DNA of 64,000 nucleotides from Orobanche coerulescens (GCA_033398695.1 CM065812.1:137460858-137524857); one strand, 5' to 3'; positions 21,723-33,948 are shown, numbered from the stretch's first letter. Made by a program: numbers and translations. The notes: generated from the sequence alone by a model not told the origin.

Positions 21723-23427
21723 TGAGCGATGCAGTTTATAAAATAAGGTTCGTTCTTTCATTTCTTCACGAGAGAAAATCGACATCCTTCCTCCAACTTC
21801 GTCCCTCTGCACATGAAAGTGAGAATAAACCTCTTCTATCTTGGCTATGCTTGGAAGCATGGATTAGAAGCTTGGATATAAAGATATCAATGATTCTTGA
21901 AGGGTTGATTATGTTATTGATGTTCTTGAGGTATGTTAATGAACTCTACACCTTGAATTCGGATTTTGATGATATTGTTGGTGAATAATTCGTATGAAGA
22001 TGATTACGGTGTTGTTGTTATGATTCTTGGGTCATGTGAATTGTATATTGGAAGATACAATGATATACGTCTTCGGTTATGTTATTTGTTATAATCATGA
22101 TTATGGAATCATGATGTTGATGATGTTCTTGATGTTCTTGTTATATATATACCACATCAAAGAGGGAAATTTGATAAGATATATGATGGTTTTTAAGTAT
22201 AATCATGGAATTGATGATTTAGACCAATGCTATGTTGATTGTAGTGGTAGAATTCGTATGTTCTTGACGAAATACGAATCATGATAACAATTTTGAATCC
22301 GGCAAGATTATCTTATAACAAGATTATCAATGGTATTGAACTATTTGGATAGTTCGGATTGTCGATTATGCCGATAGTATTGTTCCACTATGAAATTTAC
22401 AATTATAAACAAGGAGGAATCGTGTTAATTCGTATGAATTCGGAATAGAGTGTGTTATGTAATCCTTGTTATCAAGATGAGTTGATCGTTGATACTATTA
22501 CCGGATTATGGAAACATATCGTGGTAATGGGTTCATGATTGATTGATTCGGGTTGTTCGGATTTATGTTTAATTGGGATAATTGTGGAACCGTTGGGTTT
22601 ATTGATCGGTTGTATTAGCTATTAAGTATGATCGTCGAGTTGCGGTTTATATTGTAGATATGAGTTCGTATTTGTTGAGTTCGATTATTTGGTTTTGTGT
22701 ATGATCGAGATATCGTTAAACCGTGAGATTGATTGATTGGCCGTGTTGGTTTTTGATTGTTATCGGATTGTTGTTAATCTATTATTGCAATAGGTTGCGA
22801 TAATTGACCATTGATAAGAATCGTTCCTTACGGTCAAGTTCGAGGATGCTCGTGGATTGCATTGATCGGAGCCGAGGAACTTATAGACGACGGTAAGGGA
22901 TTGGTGACGGCTTCATCGGTATCGAGGAAAGTTATTACTTGCTCAGTTATAATGTTTAATGAATGGTTTCAGTTTCATTTCGTTTATAATGCATATAGCA
23001 ATGATTATTACTGCAAATTCTGGAGATTTGGATTATATGTTGTCTTTCCAATTCTGGGAGTTAAATCATAATCTATATGCTTTATCTCGGTTATTGTCAT
23101 ATTCGTGTATCAAGGTTACGTTGCGATAAATATGAGGATATGAGTATCTATAGTCCATGGTACGTTTGGATCGCCGAGCATTGAGGATAATCGCCGGTGA
23201 TGATTTGAGATCGAGATTTCTCCTGAAGGACTCGGGACACGTATATTAGTTTGATTTGGTTTAGTGTTGATGATGTTGATCATGCAGGCTGTCATTCATG
23301 TTGCTGAACATGAAGTCGTCCTAGTTATTTCATCATAGTGTCGTTCATGTTTTTGATTCATGTGTTGTTCTTGTTGATGAACATATTGAGTTGCATATGT
23401 GTATGCATAATTATATTGTTTATGTTG

Positions 23428-23757
23428 TGTTGATCCGATGGGATCGCGTGATCTATGCTGAGGGCTCTAGATCGGATGTCCACTATGCGTTGGTCTGACG
23501 GGATCATCATGGGGATCTATGCTGAGGGCGCTGGATCGTTAGACAGGTTTTCCACCATGTGTTGGTCTGACGGGATCATCTTGGGGATCTATGCTGAGGG
23601 CACTGGATCGTTGGATTACCCAGTGTTGTGTTGATGGAATCATGTGGATTCGCATCATTGATTTTATCATGTGTTGTTGTGCATATGTATATTGTTGGTT
23701 CTCCATCTCGTGTTGATCTAGTAGGATCATCTTGGGATCTATGCTGAGGCGCTGGAT
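23428..23757 (+). repeat. tandem repeat in C1 3' LTR
   Basis: Four units with GGTCTGACGGGATCATC and GGATCTATGCTGAGGGC, matching 17830-18175. Confidence 0.87.
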
Positions 23758-24706
23758 CATGGGATTTCCATTGAGTATACACTGTTGTTATTGTTTTGAG
23801 CATATTGACGTTGTCATATGAGTATGCATTTGTAGGTTTTGTGTTAGGACCGTGCCCGTATGTTGCATTGATCTAATCTCGGATTAGACTGACATGATTG
23901 TCGTGGTATTGTGCATCTCGAGGTATGTTCCGTATTTCCCTTGGTATTTGTCTTTGATGGACAATTGGTTTTTGTGTCGAGATGTGATGAAGTTACCCGA
24001 CGGATTTGGGTTGGACAGAGTTAGTAGATTTCGTAACAGTGAGTTATGATGATGTTTTGAGAACCTTGGGTACTGTGCGAGATGTGAATTTCGGTAAAGT
24101 TATGATGATAAGTCTACATTGGTCGTATTCTTATTTTGTATTCTCATTGGTATGTAATTGTTAATGTGATGTGATGGTTATCATTGTTGGATATTATGGC
24201 TGACCTCGTCGTGGGATTTCTTTTTAGGTTCTTGAGATATCGAGCTTCTAGTGGTCGTGGAGAGATGAGCTTTCCGGAGGATACTAGGTAGGGCATGTAA
24301 TTGTGTATTGAGTTTCCTGATCAGTTGTTGTATTCCGCTGCTAGAGTATTTTTAATTGTTTGTCTTTTCCGCTGCGTGAGTATTTTTAAATGGCCTTTTG
24401 GTATCTGGTAACTTAGGTTACTTTGGCAACTGTTTTCTAAACTATTTTTTCGGTACGTGTAAGAGATAGCTTAAAGTATGTTTTTAAACTGTTGAGTTCT
24501 TGCATTTCAGGCCTTGTCTTTCAAACGAGATTTTACGACGGTTTTGATAAACATATTTTATATAGTCTTCAAATGTTTTAAAGATAGTACCGTCATTGGC
24601 CTCTTGGGCATTTGCAAATGTTTGCGAAAATTTGTTTTAGCCTTGTGGGTTTCATTCCTGGGCCCACGGCGCTGTAATATTCCCGGTCGGATCTGGGGGT
24701 GTTACA

Positions 24707-24754
24707 GAATAAGCGATTAGCGCACGCTAAGGCACTCCTTAGCGCACGCTAAAC
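24707..24754. other. 48-bp scrap of B-type LTR promoter array
   Basis: GAATAAGCGATTAGCGCACG and a second TTAGCGCACGCTAA followed by ACTGTTT match the reverse complement of B LTR positions near 11068-11092. It lies between the C1 3' LTR and reverse-oriented C2 internal sequence. Confidence 0.7.
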
Positions 24755-26208
24755 TGTTTCCATCGGAAAACCACACGGTAGAGTTCCAAAATCTCAATAT
24801 ATAAACTCCGACCAAAAACTCCTTTTCCACATATGAATCGCAACGTCAATCATTAACCCATATTGGATCATCTCAAATATGCTATGACAAAACATTGAAA
24901 CAAATCAACACAGCGAAAGACTTCCCGAAAAGTTTCATTTGAACAAGTAACCCAAAACCGTGAAAGGCAGTAGGAAAATAGATAAATGATTTGTGAAGTG
25001 TTTTACAAATCTCGGGAGTTTTAGAAAACATGAAAAAGCCGTTTTTTTTAAACATTAGGTCTCAGCCTAAATCCCGTTCCACATTACAAGAAGTTTAAAA
25101 AGTAGAAAACCCTTTTGGACCTCAAGTCCTGAGTTATAAATCTATTTCAAAATCGATTGGGTCCCGGCCCAAAAATCATTTTCCGTAAGGCATCCGTGAA
25201 ATATTCATTTTGAAAAGTATCATTTTCAAATGCTCAAAAGCAGTTCATATATCTCAAAATGTACTAACTTGACTACATGTTCTTCTCAACCATCCACAAC
25301 ATTCTCCCGAATGCACAATTCCGTTCCAAAATCTAACCAACATACTGATTTCCAAAATAATAGTTTCTCAAGATCATCAATCCTGTCCCAACTCTGTCAT
25401 CTCATACGGCAACACATAACATCTGCTGAATCTCAAAGCATATCAACTTAGAACGGCAATAAATTTCAATGCAATTCAAAAATCCAAATACTTACAGATC
25501 GTGAAGCCGATGATTCCCCGTGATACTGGCACATGTCTCGACTCTGGAAAATACTCGATACAGACATTTTCAAACACACGTTTTGCAAAATCAGTTCAAC
25601 TCGAGAACACAACACAACTCTATCCAAAGAAACACGTTAACACCGTTTGGAAAAGTTTGCAACAACCCCAGCACTACACTGGTAAATCACCTAACGCACA
25701 AGCCCGAGTGAACAACAAAAACTCACGGCTCTAATATTTGTCAATCGACAACTCGAATGACGCGACAAAACACGACCCAACTCGACCCGACTGCCTAGGT
25801 TTTCTCAACCTAAGCTCCGATACCATATTCTGTAACACCCCCAGATCCGATCGGGAATATTACAGCGCCGTGGGCCCCGGAATGGAACCTACAAGGCTAA
25901 AAGAAATTTTCGCAAATATTTACAAATGCCCAAGAGGCCAACGACGGTACTATCTTTAAAACATTTGAAGACTATATAAAATATGTTTATCAATACCGTC
26001 GTATAATCTCGTTTGAAAGGACAAGGCCTGAAATGCCAGAACTGAACAGTTTAAAAACATACGTTACGCTATCGCTTACACGTACCGACAAAATAGTTAA
26101 TAAAACGGTTGCCAAAGTAACCTAAGTTACCAGATACCAAAAGGCCATTTAAAAATACTCACGCAGCGGAAAAGATAAACAATTAAAAATACTCTAGCAG
26201 CAGAATAC
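24755..26208 (-). mobile_element. C2 piece 1: internal region and LTR start of a second C-type element
   Basis: Positions 24755-25830 are the reverse complement of the C1 internal region (about 20130 back to 19065). The PBS is at 25809-25825 and the LTR opens TGTAACACCCCC at 25831. Copia D interrupts the LTR at 26208/26209. No coding sequence is seen. Confidence 0.88.
26204..26208. repeat. target-site duplication of D, left (AATAC)
   Basis: AATAC precedes D; the right copy at 33479-33483 is ATTAC. The intact C LTR reads GAATACAACAAC here, confirming the insertion point. Confidence 0.8.
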
Positions 26209-28199
26209 TGTTGGGATTCGGTGCCTAAAATAAAGGCCCAACGGAAGCGGTAAAACAAAAATTAATTCGATCCGAATCCCTACGAGGATCGATCGAGCTA
26301 CGTATATACGAATATCAAAAACGAAATACAAGAGATACGAGAAACATACCCTCATAGTCCGTTGATTAAATGGATAACCTTCTCTTGAGCTATTCCCCAA
26401 GCTTTGCTTAATCTCTACGAATCTATTCCGCTTCAAGCCCTTGAACGACCCAACGCCGAAAGCACCGCGTCTCTACTTGCCACGTGCCGGAAAAACGAAC
26501 GGAATAACAACACCTTGCTATCCTCCGAGGATACGGCTAGAGCTAAGTGATGAAGCTTGTTATAGATATTAATATCACTCTAAGTGTACGAATATCTATC
26601 TCTCTCAATATTTCCTCACAAAATTTCTCTAAGAAGTTATGAAGAAGATGAATGAAGAAGATGAATAAAGAAGATGATGAAGAAGACTTCTATCTCTCTC
26701 TCCTCTTGCAACCTCACGTTGGAAACAAAGTGAATGAATGAAAGATGTCTTCATCCCTCTTATTCAACTTCTCCCACATGTTACAACTCATGCATGTGGG
26801 AATCTAACCCCACCTCCACAATTATCATTCATTAAAGAATGAAGACTTAAGTCCAAAAGGAAGGTGGCTAGAAATGGGGGGGCGGCCCATGGAGAAACAG
26901 ATGAGTTCGGTTCGTTTAGGACTCCCGAGAGTCCAAACAGATAAACTCCAATTCCGTCCCGATGTATTTGTATCGATTAATTAATACAATCAATTAATCA
27001 TATCAAATACATGATAACATAATTAATTTCTCTAAGAAATAATTATATTCACGAATTAAATTAATCACCCAGTAATTTATTTAATCCATTAGGCCGTAAA
27101 TCAATTTATCCAATAAATCGATTTAGACATCCAATGTCTCAAATTAGATATCCAATATCTAATATTCATAATGAGAGAATTAGCTTGATTCATTCCGTCG
27201 TTAATCCTAATGCGCGACTCGGTAGGTCCGTCTCAGTCAGCAATGGGAGGAACCAAAGAGTAGTAGCACCACCTAGCCAGCCTGGCGGCCTACACTGTAC
27301 CCCAACTGAGAACGAATGATTGGGATCATTCAAGAACTATTCTATCGTGAATACCAGTATATGTATAAACCCTTATTTCAAATGTCCCGATCAAATTATA
27401 GGGTCACGGTCAGTCAAACCCCATCTGTACTTGACTCTATGCATACGTCAATGCAAATCGAGATCACCGAGCTCTCGTGTATCTAATACATCCAGCTCCA
27501 ATGCTTTGGCCAAAGACTTATGATCTCATCTGCCAATAACCGCATAGGACATATAACCCGTTCACTAACAGGAGAAAGAATTCTATCTTGGTATTCAGTA
27601 GGACCTGCTACTTGCCCATCAAGATGCACGTCGAGGTTAACCCCCGCCTTCCGGTTTATAGGGTCGAACTACTCTAATGAAAATCTTGACGCCACAAGCA
27701 CATCCCTAGTAAATCCTCAAGTCGAAGGTTCACGAATACCTATCACAACCTTTCGATTCCATCATTGACTGTCCCGGAGTGAAGTCCGTGTGACGAATCG
27801 AGGGTGAGTCGGTTCGAGTATACTAATCCAATTAGCATACCTATAATGTGTGCTCCCACTAACCATTAGTGTTCGACAGGCACTCTCCTTGTCAAAGAAC
27901 ACGTCATACAAGTCTTCACATAAACTTAACGCCCAGTCAAGTTTCATCGACTTGCGAACGATTAAGTATTTGAGCTATAAACCTTTCTAGTGCCGACCCC
28001 CTTATCCAATAAGTAGTGGAACGTTTTGCTCTCAAATACACGGACTAGTTTCTACATGTATATTTACGAGTTAGGAATGCCAGTAACTACCAGTAAATAA
28101 AGAAACATTCATTGCCTTATATTGATGATTTACATAATAACAAGTACAATGCCCTCACTCAACATCCTCTGAGTGGCATTCGAGGGCATACTCCTAACA
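26209..28199 (-). repeat. 3' LTR of copia D
   Basis: It is bounded TGTTGGGATTC…CCTAACA on the plus strand, 1991 bp, and matches the H LTRs (41078-43041 and 48212-50255) in reverse. No gene; the short ORFs on either strand are LTR sequence. Confidence 0.92.
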
Positions 28200-28211
28200 A
28201 TCTCCCACTTG
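28200..28211 (-). other. polypurine tract of D
   Basis: The minus strand reads AAGTGGGAGAT directly before the 3' LTR start TGTTAGGAG; H has the same tract at 48201-48211. Confidence 0.85.
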
Positions 28212-28214
28212 CAC

Positions 28215-31127
28215 TCAATGCCACACACTATGGTATCTAATACCCATGTTCTCCAGATGACGCTCCAAGCTAGTCTGAGAAAGTGGCTTGGTCAGTGGAT
28301 CGGCGACATTGTCGGCCGAGTCTACTCTGTGCAGCACAATGTATCCCTTTTGAACAAATTCTCTTATGAGATGATACTTCCTCTCAATATGATTGGTGCT
28401 GTTGTGAAACCTCGGCTACTTGGCCTGCGCTACAGCTCCGTCGTTGTCGCAGTACAGCGGAATAGGCAGCTCAGCACATGGTATCACTTGAAGTTCTCCC
28501 AGAAACTTCTTAATCCAGAACCCTTCCTTGGAAGCCTCTGAGGCTGCTTGATACTCAGCCTGACAGGTGGAATCAGCAGTCGCGCTTTGCTTGGTGCTAC
28601 GCCAAGATACTGCTCCTCCATTAAGGGTAAAAATGTAGCCAGAAGTAGACATCGAGTCGTCCTTCAGTCCTTGAAAGTCCGAATCAGTGAATCCCACCAC
28701 ATCCAATTCTCCACCGCCATACATCAGAACCATATCTCTAGTCCTTCTCAAGTACTTGAGAACGTTCTTTACGGCAGTCCAATGTTCCCTACCTGGGTTT
28801 GCCTGAAACCTACTCACCACGCTTACAGCATGCACGATGTCAGGTCTTGTACACAACATAGCATACATAAGGCTACCCACGGCCGAAGCATATGGTATAT
28901 TACTCATTTCCTTTCGTTGTTCCTCATTTAGAGGACACATCTTCAAGGTGAGTTTTATTCCATGTCGCATCGGTAGGAACTCTCTTTTATCTATATAGAG
29001 GGCTTGGGAAAGACCTATTGTTCTCTTCGCTCTATCCCGGTAGAGTCGAATACCAAGAATATAGGTAGCTTCTCCCAAGTCTTTCATAGAGAAATTACTC
29101 GAAAACCAAGCTTTCACAGAACTGAGCATTCCCACATCATTTCCTATTAGTAGAATGTCATCTACATATAGTACTAAGAATGCGATCTTGCTCTCACTAA
29201 CCCTCTTGTATACACAAGGTTCCTCCTCATTTTGCACGAAATCAAACTCTTTGATTGCCTTGTCAAAACGAAGGTTCCAACTACGTGACGCTTGCTTCAG
29301 TCCATAAATGGAACGCTGAAGCTTGCACACTTTCTGAATATCGACTTCGGACTGGAACGCTGAAGCTTGCACACTTTCTGAATATCGACTTCGGACACAA
29401 AGCCTTTAGGCTTCTCCATATAGATTTCCTCCTCGAGGAATCCATTAAGGAAAGCCGTCTTTACGTCCATTTGCCATATCTCATAATCGTGGTACGTAGC
29501 TATAGCAAGCATCATGTGAATAGATTTGATCATGGCTACGAGCGAGAAGGTATCGTGGTAATCGATCCCTTCCTTCTGGGTATAACCCTTTGCCACAAGC
29601 CTGGCCTTATAGGCGTCAACCTTGCCATCACCATCAGTCTTTCTCTTGTAGATCCACTTGTTCCCAATAGGCACTATACCCTTGGGGCGGTCTACTAGAG
29701 TCCAGACCTGATTGACATGCATCGAGTCTATCTCAGCTTCCATAGATTCACGCCATTTCTCGGAGTCTACATCCACCATCGCTTGGTCATAGGTCGTCGG
29801 GTCGGTCTCTTGGCTATCACTTGGAACCTCATGGAGACCCAGCTCCTCCAAGTGCACAAGCCCATACCTCTCAGGTAAATGAGACACCCTACTAGACCTA
29901 CGAGGTGGTTGTACTTGTGTTTCAGAAAGTTCGGTTCCAGTTTCTTGCACAGGTGTCTCCCGAGGAGTTTCATTGTATTCTTCTAAAGAAATACTTCTAC
30001 CTGCTCCGCCTTCCTGAATGAACTCATCTTCCAGGAAGTGTGCTTGTAAAGCAACAATGATCTTTCGATCTTTGAGCATGTAGAATAGATATCCCATCAT
30101 CCCAGACGGGAATCAAATGAAACGTCCCTTCGCAGACCTAGCTTCCAACTTTTCCACCTTAGTCTTCTTGACATATGCGGGACATCCCCAAATCCTAATA
30201 TGATTAAGACTTGGTTTCCTTCCCTCCCACATCTCATGTGGAGTTTTAGGAACGGATTTGGAAGGACATCTATTTAAGATATAAGCGGAAGTCAGGAGTG
30301 CATACCCCCACAGGTAAATTGGTAAGTCAGTATAGCCCAGCATGGAACGGACCATGTTCAACAAGGTCTGGTTCCTTCTTTCTGACAAACCATTTAACTG
30401 AGGAGTACTTGGAGGTGTTAGCTGTGAAACTATTCCATGTTCCTTAAGGAACTCGTCAAACTCCGTACTCATATACTCGCCACCTCGGTCCGACTGAAGT
30501 GCTTTGATATGATTACCAGTTTGTTTCTCGAATAGGGCCTTGAATTCCTGGAATTTCTCAAAGGCCTCAGATTTATGTTTCATTAAGTATACATAACCAT
30601 ACCTAGTATGATCATCTGCAAATGTAATGAAATATTGATATCCATCACGTGCTGCTTCTAAAGCACCATATACGTCGGTATGGATTAATCCCAGTTTATC
30701 AGCGGCTCTTTCAAAAGTCCCTGTGAATGGGGGACTTAGTCATTTTGCCTTTAAGGCAAGATTCACAAGTAGGAAAGTGATCTGATCCCAATAGACCCAT
30801 AAGTCCATCTTTTTCCATCTTGTAAACCTTGGTCTGACCAACATGACCGAGTCTAAGATGCCATTTCAAAACTTGATTGGTTTCATCCCTACCACGTTTT
30901 CTAGTCATAGTATTCACAACTACTTTGTTGCTGAGATTTAGATGATACAATCCATTCAACAATGTAGCAGTACCCACTAGTTTATTTCTAAAATAAATTT
31001 TGCAGGAACCATCACCAATGAAAAATGAAAAGCCTTTTCGATCCATGACCGGAATGGATACAATATTTTTATGCCCCTTGGGCAAAACAAGTACATCTTC
31101 TAAAGTCAAAACAAAGCCGGATTACAT
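28215..31127 (-). pseudogene. pol: pol of copia D: protease remnant, integrase, RT, RNase H
   Basis: From 31127 down: the protease C-terminus (DVLVLPKGHKNIVSI), the pre-integrase zinc region (WHLRLGHVG…CESCLKGK), integrase with SDRGGEY and LSERRNQT, the RT palm with YVDDILL (about 29180), and RNase H with CDNDGA. Damage against H: a 1-bp insertion near 30725; GGA to TGA at 30113-30115; a 44-bp tandem duplication in RT (29309-29396) that shifts the frame; and TAG at 28416-28418 after AQAK, beyond which the frame runs open to the natural stop at 28215-28217. The protease active-site half is deleted. It is not functional. Confidence 0.9.
29309..29396 (-). repeat. 44-bp perfect tandem duplication in D RT
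   Basis: The segment 29309-29352 is repeated exactly at 29353-29396. Both copies encode the SEVDIQKVCKLQRS region in different frames. Because 44 is not a multiple of three, this alone separates the two RT reading frames. Confidence 0.95.
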
Positions 31128-31669
31128 GCAATCTTATTGCAGTTGAAGTTCATAACAAACTGTGAGAAGGAATCAGGGAGAGATTGTAGGATAAGGTCGG
31201 TTTGGAGAGAAGTATCCATTTTAAAATCAAGAGCCTCCAATCTATCGATCATGGATATCATTTTGAGGACGTGTTCCCCAACCTTCTCACCTTCCTTCAT
31301 CCTTGTACCGAACAGTTGCTTGGATATCTCATATCTAGCAGTTCTGCTATGCTCACCATAAAGCTCGGTTAAGTGAGATAAAATCTGCCTAGCAGAAGTC
31401 ATTTTCTCATGAGCTCTCTGAAGCTCATTAGACATGGAAGCCATCATATAATCACGGACTTTCACGTCATCCTTAATCCACTTTTCGTGGTTTTCAATCT
31501 CTTTCTGATTAGCTCGGGTCCACACAGGAGGCGCCGGAATGTCCGTCTCCAAGACGTATCCCAGTGCCTCTATACTGAGGACAATCATCAGATTGCGGAG
31601 CCAATCCACAAAGTTAGGTCCCATTAAGGTGTTCTTTTCAAGCATAATTGCGAGTGGATTCATTGTCAT
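31106..31669 (-). pseudogene. gag: gag of copia D, C-terminally deleted
   Basis: The start at 31669 (MTMNPLAIMLEKN) matches the start of H gag at 44728. The UBN2-type gag core is open: TGP-like NFVDWLRN, MMASMSNELQ, LYGEHSRTARYEI, MKEGEKVGEHV and LILQSLPDSF. After CNKIACN the sequence jumps into the protease C-terminal half. Against H, positions 45277-45757 (481 bp: gag C-terminus, CCHC knuckle and protease active site) are absent, with the shared trinucleotide AAT at the junction. Confidence 0.88.
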
Positions 31670-33131
31670 ATTGAGATTTGAGTCTGCATTAAGTACGATA
31701 GATTAATTAGAGACTCATTCAATTATGTTCTGAATATAGAATTAAGGTCTTTTCTATTCTTGTTACCCAGCTCCCACTATTTTTATCAGAATAACACACT
31801 CCCATGTGAAATCCGGAAGTATCGTCGCTCTACTTCATAGTGGTGATCGCGTTCTTTATAAATCTTAATAGAGGGCAACCGAACAGGTTTCTAGTCTATT
31901 AATTTTCATAAAGTGGTGTCCAACACCAACCCATCTAATGGATGATTCGATCTTCTTTTTCCCCTTGTTCACTCCCCTCAACCTATACAGTTTCTATGGT
32001 TCGTGAACAAGTTAAGTTTATACCATCGACGCAAATCAGTTTCACAATTGAATCTTATCCGGCAACCTATCAGGTTTCTAAGAATAAAATGTGCTCCAAC
32101 CGAAGGCATCCAATGCGCTCCCGGTAATTTATCCGTCCTCCCCGAACGACTACCCTGATAACTCGGAAGCATAGCACATCCGGTTTGGATTTCAATTTCC
32201 CGAAAACTCGATGGAGGGAAGGAAAAACTTTGAAACCTTATAAACTTAATAATTTATCGTGGCAGAATTATCGCGATTAACGTTACACTTTGCACATTAA
32301 TCGTTTAAGCGCGTTTGTGTCATTCATACAATATGAAACAACCATTCACAACCTAGTTGCTACCAACATGTGGTTCATGGACCGTTCCTAGAAAATAAAA
32401 ACTCCGTAATCTAATTAAAAGTCTTCGTCTTGAGTCTTCGTCTTCTCGAAATGGATCTTCCTCCGGTCTTCGTCATTACATATAAATTTTACATTGAAAA
32501 TTGCATCCTAGATACAAATTTTTCTAGTAAAATAAATGGGCTCAAAACGGCCTTTACAACCCAATCGAATAAAACGAACGATTCAAAAACTAAGTCCACG
32601 AACCACATCACCATTCAAAAGCATTCATCCAATAAATACTAAATAAATGGAAAGCGTAGAGATACATTGATCCAATCAACAATACGAACCGATCAAATCG
32701 ATTCACACAATCGGTAATATGAAAAAACGTTCAAAATAATTCGGTCGATCACAAGTATTCCATTAAATCAATTTTCCCTTATAAAATGAAATACCATAAA
32801 TCATTTTAATCATATTAAATCCAATTTAACATGCGGGAGATTAATTTTTAAGAATACACGGAAAAATCGAGCCGGGGTGAAAATGGCCTGCCATGGCCGA
32901 GTCACCCTCGGCAGCATGCCGGCAGACAGGCCTGGCATGGCCGAGTCACCCTCGGCAGCTGCCGGCAGGGCTGCCCAGCATGATTTATATTTAGACATAA
33001 ACTTACGAAAAATATAACTACAACGAACGTAAAAACATATACCACGATTATGACTAAAATGATTCCAAATCATTCACCATCTAATCAAGCATTCCTAATG
33101 CCAATATCGTATATACGATCGCAAGACCCAG
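31670..33131 (-). other. 5' leader of copia D
   Basis: This non-coding stretch lies between the rearranged 5' end and gag, collinear with the H leader (43042-44727) but with gaps. It holds a GC-rich repeat patch (32878-32976) and otherwise AT-rich sequence. I see no gene in it. Confidence 0.8.
32878..32976 (-). repeat. GC-rich repeated patch in D leader
   Basis: ATGGCCGAGTCACCCTCGGC occurs twice (about 32892 and 32937), each followed by CAGC and GCCGGCAG elements that can pair. It corresponds to 43320-43512 in H. Confidence 0.8.
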
Positions 33132-33335
33132 GCTCCCGGACCATCCAACGACATTTCGGGGCTAGTTTTTCGACCGGATATCCAATATCTATATTCTCCA
33201 ACATTCATATCTTCAATATAAATCTTAATTTCTTGGAAATATGATTTATATTGAAGATATGAATGTTGGAGAATATAGATATTGGATATCCGGTCGAAAA
33301 ACTAGCCCCGAAATGTCGTTGGACGGTCCGGGAGC
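33132..33335. repeat. near-perfect inverted repeat, 93-bp arms, 18-bp loop
   Basis: Arm 33132-33224 is the reverse complement of 33243-33335 with one mismatch (A/G near 33143). The loop is 33225-33242. The arm resembles H leader positions about 43203-43315 (GATTTATATTGAAG, TATCCGGTCGAAAA), so it is made of copia leader sequence. It replaces the PBS and most of the 5' LTR of D. Confidence 0.95.
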
Positions 33336-33337
33336 TA

Positions 33338-33478
33338 TATATTTACGAGTTAGGAATGCCAGTAACTACCAGTAAATAAAGAAACATCCATTGTCTTATA
33401 TTGATGATTTACATAATAACAAGTACAATGCCCTCACTCAACATCCTCTGAGTGGCATTCGAGGGCATACTCCTAACA
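33338..33478 (-). repeat. 5' LTR remnant of copia D
   Basis: It matches the last about 140 bp (plus-strand right end) of the D 3' LTR, 28059-28199, and ends CCTAACA. The rest of this LTR is missing. TSD copy ATTAC follows at 33479-33483. Confidence 0.88.
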
Positions 33479-33483
33479 ATTAC

Positions 33484-33948
33484 AACAACTGATCAGGAAA
33501 CTCAATACACAATTACATGCCCTAGCCAGTATCCTCCGGGAAGCTCATCTCTCCACGACCGCTACAAGCTCGATATCTCAAGAACCTAAAAAGAAAGCCC
33601 ACGACGGGGTCAGCCATAATATCCAACAATGATAACCGTCACATCAGATTAATAATTACATACCAATGAGAATACAAAATAAGAATACGACCAATGTAAT
33701 CGTATCGTCATTAATTTACCAAAATTCACATCTCGCACAGTACCAAAGGTTCTCAAAACATCATCATAACTCACTGTAACGAAATCTACTAACTCTGTCC
33801 AACCCAAATCCATCGGGTAACATCATCACATCTCGACATGAAAACCAATTGTCCATCAAAGAAAAATACCAAGGGAAATACGGAACATACCTCGAGATGC
33901 ACAATACCACGACAATCATGTCAGTCTAATCCGAGATTATATCAATGC
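33484..33948 (-). mobile_element. C2 piece 2: LTR segment between D and F
   Basis: It continues the C LTR in reverse (equivalent to about 24335 back to 23871) and is cut by F at ATCAATGC|TG. AATGC at 33944-33948 is the left target duplication of F; the right copy at 57247-57251 reads AATGA. Confidence 0.87.

Larger units (their letters stand above)
15789..24706 (+). mobile_element. C1: large non-coding (LARD-like) LTR element
   Basis: It has a 5' LTR (15789-19064, first about 374 bp missing), a PBS, an internal region (19065-21020) and a 3' LTR (21021-24706, 3686 bp). The internal region shows no gag or pol motif in any frame, so it would depend on an autonomous relative. The LTR ends and PBS are like those of the coding gypsy elements here. 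The base before the 3' LTR lacks a clean polypurine tract (AAGTGGTGTAGTA). Confidence 0.87.
21021..24706 (+). repeat. 3' LTR of C1 (complete)
   Basis: It starts TGTAATATCCAGAATTT and ends GGGGGTGTTACA. It carries a palindrome array (21279-21722), TATAAAATA (21737-21745), GAGGAAAGTTA (about 22919, other copies GAGGCAAGTTA) and tandem repeats (23428-23757). It has no coding content. Confidence 0.92.
26209..33478 (-). mobile_element. Copia D: degraded Ty1/copia element with a rearranged 5' end
   Basis: On the minus strand it has a leader, gag, partial protease, integrase, RT, RNase H, polypurine tract and an intact 3' LTR (26209-28199). The 5' LTR is reduced to about 140 bp (33338-33478), and the PBS is replaced by a long inverted repeat (33132-33335). 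A 5-bp target duplication flanks it. H at 41078-50255 is another member of the family. Confidence 0.9.

Noticed and set aside
27520..27947. Opposed 82-codon and 61-codon ORFs conserved in three copia LTR copies
   Set aside because: The copies are near-identical DNA, so open frames persist by descent; no domain is recognisable and the position is inside the LTR.
33132..33335. Inverted repeat as a MITE or foldback transposon
   Set aside because: The arms match the copia leader seen in H, there are no terminal target duplications, and it joins directly to the D leader and LTR remnant.
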